Of a stretch of 8,440 bases of DNA, positions 1 to 6,217 are shown piece by piece. The notes under the pieces were generated by a model. That model had not been told where the DNA came from. It saw only the letters and a program-made list of their open reading frames with translations, and did no database searches. Both the position numbers and the translations under genes were made by a program. The stretch is taken from NCBI GenBank assembly GCA_947624665.1, contig CANQLK010000071.1, forward strand, positions 1-8,440, read 5' to 3'. The stretch comes from Candidatus Gastranaerophilales bacterium (GTDB taxonomy: Bacteria; Cyanobacteriota; Vampirovibrionia; Gastranaerophilales; Gastranaerophilaceae). Position 1 is the stretch's first letter, and every line of letters starts with the position of its first letter.

Positions 1-82
1 CTCCATTAGAGCTGACTTAAATTAAAATTATTTTTTTTATTCTTCATTATTTAATTTATAAAAACTTTTCAAATAAATATAA

Positions 83-415
83 TTAATATTTAATCTTTTG
101 CAACTCTTTAATAAGATTGAACAGAATGTTTAGTTCTTCACCTGTTTTTGACTGTAACAGTGCTACATAGTCTTTATCAGCTTGTATTTCATCTGCATTA
201 ATAAATACAAACAGCTTATATATCGGCACACCTAAAGCATTAGCTATCATCGGGATTTTACTAAAAGTTATCGGATTATGTGCATTTTCCCAGTAACTAA
301 CAGTTTTTGCAGCAACTCCAACTTTTTCTGCTAATTCTTCTTGTGAAATATTAGCTTGTAGCCTTAATTGTCTTAGTCGTTTTCCAAATTCTTTGTAAAA
401 GTCTTTTGTTTTCAT
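83..415 (-). CDS. XRE-family helix-turn-helix transcriptional repressor
   Basis: This 110-residue protein is a small DNA-binding regulator of the Cro/C1 (XRE) type. Residues about 11-70 form the five-helix HTH_3 fold. The helix-turn-helix lies at about residues 25-44 (SQEELAEKVGVAAKTVSYWE), followed by the usual helix ending IANALGVPIYKLF at 57-69. Residues 75-110 are a short charged tail with a hydrophobic heptad pattern that could support dimerisation; there is no peptidase or ligand domain. The ATG at 413-415 places the HTH at the normal distance from the N-terminus, although no clear Shine-Dalgarno precedes it. The gene is divergent from the SLOG-like gene at 512. A perfect palindrome lies about 40 bases upstream of its start, so autoregulation plus control of the divergent gene is the natural inference. 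Such repressor/divergent-gene pairs are common in mobile elements, but I see no integrase or phage gene here. The family call is firm; the target is inferred. Confidence 0.9.
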   Translation of the reverse strand: MKTKDFYKEFGKRLRQLRLQANISQEELAEKVGVAAKTVSYWENAHNPITFSKIPMIANALGVPIYKLFVFINADEIQADKDYVALLQSKTGEELNILFNLIKELQKIKY

Positions 416-442
416 TTAATTAAGAATATTACATATCTAAGC

Positions 443-448
443 ATTATA
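443..448 (-). promoter_or_regulatory. Possible -10 box (TATAAT) for the XRE gene
   Basis: Read on the minus strand, 443-448 is TATAAT, 27 bases upstream of the XRE start codon. Its -35 region would fall within the 456-481 palindrome, so a dimer bound there would block it. No strong -35 hexamer is visible, and AT-rich background makes this tentative. Confidence 0.4.
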
Positions 449-455
449 TAATCCA

Positions 456-481
456 ATAATTAAGCATATATGCTTAATTAT
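456..481. promoter_or_regulatory. Perfect 26-bp palindromic operator between divergent genes
   Basis: Every base from 456 to 481 pairs with its mirror around the centre between 468 and 469; the core is TTAAGCATATATGCTTAA. A related half-site, CTAAGCAT, occurs at 437-444. The site lies between the XRE gene start (415) and the SLOG-like gene start (512). It overlaps the expected -35 regions of both a plus-strand -10 at 484-489 and a possible minus-strand -10 at 443-448. It is therefore the likely binding site of the adjacent XRE dimer, repressing both directions. The palindrome is seen directly; the binding partner is inferred. Confidence 0.75.
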
Positions 482-483
482 GT

Positions 484-489
484 TATAAT
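484..489 (+). promoter_or_regulatory. -10 box (TATAAT) for the SLOG-like gene
   Basis: A perfect TATAAT lies 22 bases upstream of the ATG at 512. The region at 17-base spacing (around 460-466) falls inside the palindrome and has no good -35 match, which suits a repressible promoter. In this AT-rich DNA a chance match is possible. Confidence 0.45.
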
Positions 490-511
490 ATTTTATGAGA
501 ATAACTAATAT

Positions 512-955
512 ATGAATGGTAAAACTTGTTTTTTTATTGGCAATAGATATACACCAAGCAGTATCAAAAATAAACTTTTAGAAGTTGTTGAAACACATAT
601 TACTAAGTATGGGGTTACAACTTTCACCGTCGGACACTACGGCAATTTTGACAGTTTAGTTAAAGCAGTTCTGTGAGAAGCAAAACAACATCACCCGAAA
701 ATACGCTTATATTTACTTGCTCCGTACGCTCTTAATCAAAAAGTAGAACTTCCGGAAGGTTTTGTCGGAATTTTATATCCGGAGGGCTTAGAATTTGTAC
801 CAAAACCTTTTGCTATTTTGCATGCTAACCGTAAAATGATAGAACAAAGCGACTACTTAATATCATATTGCCACAACGTCGGCAACACTCGTAACTTTGT
901 AGAATTTGCGCAAAGGAGAGAGAAGAAGGGGCTAATAAAAGTTACACTGCTGTAG
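512..955 (+). pseudogene. SLOG/DUF1273-like protein interrupted by in-frame TGA
   Basis: Reading from the ATG at 512 gives 147 codons to the TAG at 953-955, with one internal stop, TGA at 674-676 (codon 55). The two halves join without a frame change into a recognisable small SLOG-family protein (the YpsA/DUF1273 type, a Rossmann-like fold thought to bind nucleotides). It begins NGKTCFFIGNRYTP, where relatives carry GHR, so the usual His is Asn. This is followed by TFTVGHYGNFDSL at about 38-50, ILYPEGLEFVPKPFAILHANRKMIEQSDYLISY at about 91-123, and a C-terminal FVEFAQRREKKGLIKV. From my memory of the family, the interrupted position (VL-stop-EAK) is usually an ordinary residue such as Arg, so one base change from CGA, AGA or GGA would explain it. 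Recoding is unlikely because TGA is the natural end of the gene at 5367. Function in this family is uncertain; SLOG proteins occur in mobile elements and some defence systems. Confidence 0.7.
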
Positions 956-1002
956 TTTTACTTTTCATTCTTGCCCCTAGTATTTAGGATTATATTTAAA
1001 TT

Positions 1003-1008
1003 TATAAT
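1003..1008 (+). promoter_or_regulatory. -10 box (TATAAT) upstream of the kinase operon
   Basis: TATAAT at 1003-1008 would start a transcript near 1015, only about 13 bases before the ATG at 1028. That placement suggests the ATG at 1028, rather than the TTG at 1084, was the original start of the kinase gene. No good -35 is seen at 17-base spacing, so this is moderate evidence in AT-rich DNA. Confidence 0.4.
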
Positions 1009-1027
1009 TCTAAGAAAAAAAATAACT

Positions 1028-1090
1028 ATGAACAAACAAAAACCTGTCCCCCTCCTGAACTCTACAAAGCAAACCGCTGAGCTTTGGTAA
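1028..1090 (+). other. 20-codon ORF, probable original 5' end of the kinase gene
   Basis: The ATG at 1028 opens a 20-residue frame, MNKQKPVPLLNSTKQTAELW, ending at TAA 1088-1090. The stop overlaps the TTG (1084-1086) that opens the kinase frame. Adding one base just before position 1088 would fuse it to the kinase as ...TAELW-x-KQVYNFFYYIVAKMPKW..., a smooth soluble N-terminus of about 293 residues. It sits just behind a TATAAT box. The simplest reading is a one-base deletion, natural or from sequencing. A true leader peptide coupled to the TTG start is the alternative. I see no canonical slippery heptamer at the junction. Confidence 0.5.
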
Positions 1091-1908
1091 AGCAAGTGTA
1101 TAACTTCTTTTATTACATAGTAGCTAAAATGCCAAAATGGTTATATAATAAATGGGATATGGTTAATCAGGAAAATATAAACGAACTTGAACAGGCTCAA
1201 CTGGATTTTATTGCAACAGTCAGCCATGAACTCAGAACTCCTTTAACAAGTATAAGAGGGTTTGCGGATACTCTTTTGTCTTCTTATGACAGATTAACAC
1301 CCGAACAACGTCAAAAGTTTCTTGGCATAATTAAAGACCAGTCAAACAGATTAATTCATCTTGTTGAAAACCTTTTAACCGTTTCCAAAATGCAGTCGGA
1401 TAAAGAATTAATTATATATAAAACCGTAGATATTATTCCCTTTGTCGACAGTTCGGTTCAAATGGTTAAAAATCAATATAAAAGTCATAAATATATATGC
1501 AATTATGCAAAAAATCTGCCTAAAATTTTAATTGATACGGATAAATTCCAACAAATAATGATAAACTTAATTGATAACGCTTCAAAATATTCTGATGAGA
1601 ATTCTACTGTTTACATAAATGTTAATCAGAATTTTGAAAATAATACGGTATTAATAAGCGTAAAAGATGAAGGTATCGGAATAAAAGAAGAAGATATAAA
1701 TAAAATATTCAATAAATTTTCAAGGGTAGATTCACCGTTAATAAGAAAAATTCAAGGTAACGGACTTGGGTTATATATAACAAAAACCCTGACAGAGAAA
1801 ATGGGAGGAAAAATATCCGTTACGAGTTCAAACAAGGGCAGTGAATTTATCGTGGAATTTAAAGGCGCAAGTCCTGATGATGATGCTAAAAAGAAAATTA
1901 AAGAGTAA
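1084..1908 (+). CDS. Soluble sensor histidine kinase (HisKA-HATPase_c)
   Basis: This is a two-component histidine kinase that would autophosphorylate on His48 and pass phosphate to a receiver domain. Numbering from the TTG at 1084, the HisKA dimerisation/phosphoacceptor domain spans about residues 38-105, with the H-box FIATVSHELRTP at 42-53. The ATPase domain follows: N-box QIMINLIDNASKYS (157-170), G1 box DEGIGI (195-200), F-box IFNKFSRVD (208-216) and G2 box GNGLGLYI (225-232). All catalytic motifs are intact. There is no transmembrane segment and no PAS, HAMP or other sensor domain, so it is probably cytoplasmic and takes its input from a partner. The start is doubtful: TTG 1084 has no Shine-Dalgarno, and in-frame ATGs at 1129 and 1159 are also poorly supported. 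An upstream out-of-frame ATG at 1028 may be the ancestral start. The response-regulator gene begins 3 bases after its stop, making the two an obvious cognate pair. Confidence 0.9.
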   Translation: MVKQVYNFFYYIVAKMPKWLYNKWDMVNQENINELEQAQLDFIATVSHELRTPLTSIRGFADTLLSSYDRLTPEQRQKFLGIIKDQSNRLIHLVENLLTVSKMQSDKELIIYKTVDIIPFVDSSVQMVKNQYKSHKYICNYAKNLPKILIDTDKFQQIMINLIDNASKYSDENSTVYINVNQNFENNTVLISVKDEGIGIKEEDINKIFNKFSRVDSPLIRKIQGNGLGLYITKTLTEKMGGKISVTSSNKGSEFIVEFKGASPDDDAKKKIKE

Positions 1909-1911
1909 ATT

Positions 1912-3225
1912 ATGCTTACAAAAGTTGTTTTAATAATTGATAAAAGAAAAGAACAATCGGTAAAATACAAGAAAATACTTGAAAGCAGTGATAATACCGT
2001 TATTATTGCTTCTGATTTTGCTTTGGCTTTGAATTATATGAACGCTTTTGAGCCTGATTTAATTATGATATCGGACAGTTTGGATTTTGATATAAAAGAA
2101 GCAATCAAGCAAATAAGGGTATTAACTTATAATACAAGACCTGCCGTTATTGCACTTTCAAAGTCAAATCATATTCAGGATAAAATAGATATACTTGACT
2201 CGGGAGCCGATGACTTTTTAAGCGAGCCTATAAATAACGAAGAATTTAAAGCCAGAATTACGGCACATATCAGAAGAAATTTTGAAAATTGCTTTTCTGA
2301 AAAAACTCAGCTTTTCAATTCAAAAATCTCTTATAAAATGATTAAAAGGGTTTTAAATAATGACTCCGAATGGGCAATAATGCTTATAGATATTGACAAT
2401 TTGGAATTTTATAAAGAAATATACGGCGAACTTGCGGCAGATAAACTTATTCAGACATATTCAGCCATTATAAAATCTTCCATTGACCCGAATGATTATT
2501 TAGGGCAAATATCCTCAGAGGATTTTATTGTTATAACAAACAATGAAAGAGCCGAGAAAATCGCAAATTATCTGGTATATGCTTTTGATACGGTCGTATC
2601 TAAGTTTTATTCCAAATCCGATGCCAATAGGGGTTTTATATTTATGCACGGGGATGATGAAGCGGAAGATAAAGTTAACCTTGTATCTACAAGCATAGGT
2701 ATAATCTCGAACAGATATAAGAAATATACAGATTTAAGACAGGTTATAAGTTCGTTAATATCAACTCATAAGCTTGCGAAGTATAAGACAGGGTCATCGT
2801 ACGTATTTGAGCGTCCTAAAATCAGTGCGGATAACGCAGTCACACAAAAGGAAATCAATAATAATATTTTAATAGCAGAACCCGATGAAGCACTTTCCAT
2901 TCTGCTTGAAGCAACCGCAAGGCTTCAAGGCTACAATGTCAAAATTGCTAATGAACTTGAAGATATTTTTGAAATTTTAAAAGAATATAATCCTGCAATT
3001 ATTATTTTAGATGCAGGAAAGAGCGACTCACTAAAGGGATTGGATATTTGTAAAAAATTAAAATATGAATACGAGGACTTTAAGCCAAACATAATTTTTA
3101 CGACTACAATTCACGATAAAGAGCCGGTATTAAATGCGGGGGCAGATTTATATTTGCCAAAGCCTTATGAACTATCCGTTATGTTCGGATGGATAAAAAA
3201 GTTTTTTGAAAATTACAATAATTAA
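1912..3225 (+). CDS. Tandem-receiver regulator: pseudo-REC, degenerate GGDEF, REC
   Basis: This 437-residue protein has three signalling domains. Residues 4-125 are a receiver-like domain: LIIDKRKE at the start keeps Asp10 but not the second acidic residue, the phosphoacceptor position in PDLIMISD is Ser54 (Asp55 is one place off), and the conserved Lys before Pro106 is Glu105. It probably cannot be phosphorylated normally. Residues about 132-303 resemble a GGDEF diguanylate cyclase (IDIDN at 159-163), but the signature is SSEDF (201-205), so cyclase activity is doubtful. Residues 318-433 form an intact receiver with acidic residues Glu323 and Asp325, phosphoacceptor Asp367, Thr397-399 and Lys417. 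No DNA-binding or HD-GYP output is present. Its start, three bases after the kinase stop and preceded by AAAGAG, indicates translational coupling and that the kinase phosphorylates Asp367. Output is probably by protein contact or ligand binding; this is inference. Confidence 0.85.
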   Translation: MLTKVVLIIDKRKEQSVKYKKILESSDNTVIIASDFALALNYMNAFEPDLIMISDSLDFDIKEAIKQIRVLTYNTRPAVIALSKSNHIQDKIDILDSGADDFLSEPINNEEFKARITAHIRRNFENCFSEKTQLFNSKISYKMIKRVLNNDSEWAIMLIDIDNLEFYKEIYGELAADKLIQTYSAIIKSSIDPNDYLGQISSEDFIVITNNERAEKIANYLVYAFDTVVSKFYSKSDANRGFIFMHGDDEAEDKVNLVSTSIGIISNRYKKYTDLRQVISSLISTHKLAKYKTGSSYVFERPKISADNAVTQKEINNNILIAEPDEALSILLEATARLQGYNVKIANELEDIFEILKEYNPAIIILDAGKSDSLKGLDICKKLKYEYEDFKPNIIFTTTIHDKEPVLNAGADLYLPKPYELSVMFGWIKKFFENYNN

Positions 3226-3230
3226 GGAGA
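3224..3230 (+). promoter_or_regulatory. Shine-Dalgarno fixing the pepA start
   Basis: AAGGAGA lies 5 bases before ATG 3236. This favours 3236 over the in-frame upstream ATG at 3206, which lies inside the preceding gene, has no such site, and would add ten residues (MKITIIKEIN) not typical of the family. Confidence 0.85.
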
Positions 3231-3235
3231 TAAAT

Positions 3236-4717
3236 ATGAAAGTAAAAATTGAAAAAAAATCTATTCTTGATATAAATGCCGACGTAACAGTCGTAAATTT
3301 ATTTGAAGGAGTAAAAGTCCCAAGTGGTGTTACGGGGATTACAGATAAAGCTTATAACAATATAATTTCGGATTTTGTTATAAAAAGTGAAAAATTTGAA
3401 GGCAAGTATGGAGAAATATATGAACTGCCTTTAATTGAGCAGCATAAAAAGATTTTTATAACGGGACTCGGAAAACAGTCAGAATTCTCATTAACGAAAA
3501 TCAGAGATTTAACTGCAAAAGTAGTAAGAAAATGTAATGGTTCAAAAAATATAAACAAGGTAGTTTCAATACTTCACGGAGCAGGTATTGCAGGTTTAGA
3601 CCCCGAAGATTGCGCTCAAATGATAGCGCAAGGTGCTATATCGGGCAATTACTCTTTTGATAAATATAAATCCAAAAAGGATAATAAAAACCTGAAAGAA
3701 TTTATCATAGCCGAAATCGATGACGAGAAATACAAAAAAGCAAAAAAAGGAATGGAAAGAGGAATAATCATAGGTGAATGCCTTAATATGGCAAGAGATT
3801 TAATAAATGATTCTTCTCAATACATATATCCCGAAACACTAGCAGACTTTGCGGTAAAAAATTCGGGAGTAAAAACAACCGTATATAATAAAAAGCAGAT
3901 TAAGGAAATGGGCATGAATGCCTTTTTAGCAGTAGGTCAAGGAAGTGTTCACGAGCCAAAATTTATACACATGGAATATATTCCCGAAAAGAAAGCAAAG
4001 AAAAAGATAGCAATAGTAGGGAAAGGCATAACGTTTGACGCAGGAGGACTTGATTTAAAACCGCCGTCATCAATGCTTACAATGCGAGATGATATGTCGG
4101 GAGCAGCTTCGGTAATAGCGGTAATGCGAGCTGTTTCCGAAATCAAACCTGATGTTGAAGTACATGCCATTATTGCAGCCTGCGAAAATATGCCGTCAGG
4201 AAGCGCATATAAACCCGGAGATGTAATTATATCAAAGACAGGAAGAAGCATTGAGATAGATAATACCGATGCGGAAGGCAGAGTAACTCTTGCAGATGCA
4301 TTAGCTTATGCAGAAGAACTTAAAGTTGATGAAATCATAGATATAGCAACGTTAACGGGAGCCTGCATGGTAGCATTAGGCACTGTTGCTTCGGGTATTA
4401 TGGGCAACAACGATAAAAAAATAAAAGAATTTATAGAAACGGCAGAAAAAGCAGGCGAAAGATTCTGGCAGCTGCCTATGTATGAAGAATACGGTGAGTC
4501 TTTAAAAAGTGATATTGCCGATACAAAAAATACAGGCGGCAGAATGGGCGGCGCTTCGGCAGCAGGAATTTTCCTCTCAGGCTTCGTTTCAAAAACTCCT
4601 TGGATTCATTTGGATATTGCAGGTACCGCATTCATTGATAAACCCAACTCCGAAGGCATTAAAAATGCTACAGGTATAGGAATTAGAAGCTTAATAAAAT
4701 ATATTACGGAAGGTTAA
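3236..4717 (+). CDS. pepA: Leucyl aminopeptidase, M17 family (PepA)
   Basis: This is a cytosolic, two-metal aminopeptidase that removes N-terminal residues, favouring leucine, from peptides; family members form hexamers. The 493-residue length is standard. Residues 1-150 form the variable N-terminal macrodomain-like region, and the catalytic domain occupies about 175-490. The metal and active-site residues are all present: Lys263 and Asp268 in GKGITFDAGG, Lys275 in LDLKP, Asp286 in MRDDMSG, and Asp345, Glu347 and Arg349 in the M17 signature NTDAEGRVTLADAL. Some E. coli PepA proteins also bind DNA in site-specific recombination and regulation, but nothing here shows that role. It follows the response regulator by 10 bases and precedes an M14 peptidase by 8 bases, so it is probably in one operon with both. 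Together the two peptidases suggest breakdown of intracellular or wall-derived peptides. Confidence 0.96.
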   Translation: MKVKIEKKSILDINADVTVVNLFEGVKVPSGVTGITDKAYNNIISDFVIKSEKFEGKYGEIYELPLIEQHKKIFITGLGKQSEFSLTKIRDLTAKVVRKCNGSKNINKVVSILHGAGIAGLDPEDCAQMIAQGAISGNYSFDKYKSKKDNKNLKEFIIAEIDDEKYKKAKKGMERGIIIGECLNMARDLINDSSQYIYPETLADFAVKNSGVKTTVYNKKQIKEMGMNAFLAVGQGSVHEPKFIHMEYIPEKKAKKKIAIVGKGITFDAGGLDLKPPSSMLTMRDDMSGAASVIAVMRAVSEIKPDVEVHAIIAACENMPSGSAYKPGDVIISKTGRSIEIDNTDAEGRVTLADALAYAEELKVDEIIDIATLTGACMVALGTVASGIMGNNDKKIKEFIETAEKAGERFWQLPMYEEYGESLKSDIADTKNTGGRMGGASAAGIFLSGFVSKTPWIHLDIAGTAFIDKPNSEGIKNATGIGIRSLIKYITEG

Positions 4718-4725
4718 GGCGGTTT

Positions 4726-5367
4726 TTGAATATAATTAAATCAGCAAAAACCTTAAACGGTAATACTATTGAGTTATTCGATATTCAAAACGGCAGGTAT
4801 GATAAGACAGTTTTGATAATAGGAGTATTTCACGGCGAAGAACCTCAAGGCGAATACTTAATAAACAGATATATGAAAACTGATTTATCAGGGATTAAAA
4901 ATCGGCTTTTAATTGTTCCGTGCTTAAATCCTGACGGAAAAAAGCAGAATAAAAGGCAGAATGCAAACGGAGTCGATTTAAACAGAAATTTTCCAACCAA
5001 AAACTGGAAGAAAACGGATAATCCCGAATATTTCGGAGGGAACTCGCCTGAAAGCGAAATTGAAACAAAATTTATGACAGAAATAATTTCTAAGTTCAGA
5101 ATTGATGCGATATTATCAATTCACGCTCCATTTAAAATCGTAAACTATGACGGGCCTGCAAAAGAACTGGCGAAAAAGATATCGGAAATAACGGGCTATA
5201 AAGTACAGGCGGATATAGGTTATCCTACCCCCGGGAGCTTTGGAAATTACGCAGGAGTTGAACGGCAAATTCCGACAATTACTCTTGAGCTTCCCGAAGA
5301 TGACACCAATGAACACCTATGGGAAGTAAATAAACCAGTATTTGATTATTTAGCCGATAAGTTTTGA
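4726..5367 (+). CDS. M14 zinc carboxypeptidase, murein peptide amidase (MpaA)-like
   Basis: This 213-residue protein is a compact M14-family zinc peptidase. The Zn-binding motif is FHGEEPQGE with His36 and Glu39. The substrate-binding segment NPDG (68-71) and GVDLNRNFP (82-90) carries Asn86 and Arg87. The third zinc ligand is His133 in SIHAP, and the general base is Glu188 in TITLELPED. No signal peptide is present, so it acts in the cytoplasm. This matches MpaA, which splits the gamma-D-Glu-diaminopimelate bond of recycled murein tripeptide, and is shorter than extracellular carboxypeptidases; the exact substrate is inferred. The start is TTG at 4726, well supported by AAGGCGG at 4716-4722; there is no nearby in-frame ATG. 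The stop is TGA, the only TGA among the intact genes here, and the protein ends naturally there. It is the last gene of the kinase-regulator-pepA run. Confidence 0.85.
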   Translation: MNIIKSAKTLNGNTIELFDIQNGRYDKTVLIIGVFHGEEPQGEYLINRYMKTDLSGIKNRLLIVPCLNPDGKKQNKRQNANGVDLNRNFPTKNWKKTDNPEYFGGNSPESEIETKFMTEIISKFRIDAILSIHAPFKIVNYDGPAKELAKKISEITGYKVQADIGYPTPGSFGNYAGVERQIPTITLELPEDDTNEHLWEVNKPVFDYLADKF

Positions 5368-5411
5368 TATAAATTCCCCAAAAGTTTGGTAGAAAAAAAT
5401 AAATAAAGTGA

Positions 5412-5417
5412 TATAAT
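5412..5417 (+). promoter_or_regulatory. -10 box (TATAAT) of the 6S RNA gene
   Basis: TATAAT at 5412-5417 is followed six bases later by G5424, which is also the first base of the long closing stem of the RNA. This coincidence supports both calls. The only -35 candidate, TTTGGT at 5385-5390, is too far (21 bases), so the -35 is weak or absent. Confidence 0.65.
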
Positions 5418-5423
5418 AGAAAT

Positions 5424-5587
5424 GCTCTATACGGGTATTTATTTTGTTCCTACATCTTGATTAATAGGGAAAGCTGACTCTCATAACAATGCAGTAGACC
5501 TGCCGAGTAGCAGGAAACGGATTTGTTAAGGCACTTACCCACCTGTGGAGCATTCACAGGTAACAAAATCATATTCGTATAGGGCGT
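5424..5587 (+). ncRNA. ssrS: 6S RNA (ssrS)-like regulatory RNA
   Basis: 6S RNA mimics an open promoter and sequesters the housekeeping RNA polymerase holoenzyme, with short product RNAs made from it on outgrowth. The call rests on structure. The 5' bases 5424-5433 pair fully with 5576-5585 (ten pairs, one G-U), and pairing continues from 5434 to 5448 against 5562-5575, including TTTTGTT with AACAAAA, giving a closing stem of about 24 pairs. The strand 5451-5483 is unpaired, forming the 5' side of the central bubble. Opposite it is a small hairpin, ACCTGTG 5541-5547 with CACAGGT 5555-5561, the typical 3'-side hairpin of 6S. Above the bubble, TAACAA 5484-5489 pairs with TTGTTA 5523-5528, and CCTGC 5499-5503 pairs with GCAGG 5510-5514 as the terminal loop. 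The size of about 164 nt fits the family. There is no open reading frame of note and no clear U-tract, so the 3' end may be processed. Confidence 0.8.
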
Positions 5588-6217
5588 TTATATACTGATT
5601 GTAACTCTTGAGCCTTCTTTATGATAATTTCCGCCACCACAAATAGTTTCTATTACTTTTAAAAGAAATTCTCTCGGTGCTTCCATTTGATTTATATAAA
5701 ATTCCTGATTGCCCAAATGGCGAATTTTTATTATCGCTTTTGCAGCGCTGTCGGCAGGTACGTATAAAGATGCAACTTCCATATCCAAAAGTTTTTGTTC
5801 GATTTCATCATTAAACCCATGAATCAAATCAGGTAAAACTCCCTTGATGGCAAAAATTCTTCCCGTAAACAACGGCGAATCCTTCTCTCGGTGCAATGCT
5901 TTTGGCTTATCTTTCATATTCGATACAAATGATATTGAATGCCATAATATATTCAAAATAGCTATATGTCTTGTTTTATCAAATTCATAATATATGTTCT
6001 CAGATGGTATTCCTCTAACCGTAAATGATTGCTTTAAATATTCAACCGTAATAGCCATATTTTCAACCATTTTATCGAATAACACCGATGTATTGGCATT
6101 AGATTGTTGATATTCCAAAAACTGTTTATACATGTGGCTTGATACAAGGCTCATTCGCTCTTGTATTACGGATGATTTTCTTGCCGTCGTTTCTATATCT
6201 TCAAAATTTCCGCTCAA
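5588..6217 (-). CDS. Hypothetical protein of unknown family
   Basis: I do not recognise this 209-residue protein. It has no signal peptide and no transmembrane segment, and appears to be a soluble mixed alpha/beta protein. Residues 1-70 are strongly helical and polar (METs, Gln/Ser-rich, e.g. MSLVSSHMYKQFLEYQQS), then comes a hydrophobic helix IAILNILWHSISFVSNM (about 85-101). The C-terminal 110 residues carry a strand-rich part with FTGRIFAIKGVLPDL, ASLYVPADSAAKAIIKIRHLG and a closing GGGNYHKEGSRVTISI. No catalytic motif stands out. The start is TTG at 6215-6217, supported by GAAGG about six bases upstream (minus strand); no in-frame ATG is close. The gene is divergent from the formyltransferase gene, and its TAA stop is three bases from the end of the 6S closing stem, so its transcript would run antisense into 6S RNA unless it stops there. 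Codon use resembles the neighbours, which argues for a resident gene. Confidence 0.8.
   Translation of the reverse strand: MSGNFEDIETTARKSSVIQERMSLVSSHMYKQFLEYQQSNANTSVLFDKMVENMAITVEYLKQSFTVRGIPSENIYYEFDKTRHIAILNILWHSISFVSNMKDKPKALHREKDSPLFTGRIFAIKGVLPDLIHGFNDEIEQKLLDMEVASLYVPADSAAKAIIKIRHLGNQEFYINQMEAPREFLLKVIETICGGGNYHKEGSRVTISI

Noticed and set aside
674..676. TGA as selenocysteine or as a reassigned codon
   Set aside because: The position is not a redox Cys site in the family as I know it, no SECIS-like hairpin is evident just after it, and TGA terminates the M14 gene normally.
976..988. CCTA/TAGG hairpin after the SLOG-like gene as a terminator
   Set aside because: Only four pairs and no clean T-tract; it may be chance in AT-rich DNA.
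3206..3235. ATG 3206 as the pepA start
   Set aside because: It overlaps the regulator gene, lacks a ribosome binding site and adds residues foreign to the family; AAGGAGA supports 3236.
5378..5389. Small inverted repeat CCAAA/TTTGG after the M14 gene as a terminator
   Set aside because: Five pairs with a two-base loop and no following T-run; the downstream DNA is A-rich, so it does not look like an intrinsic terminator.
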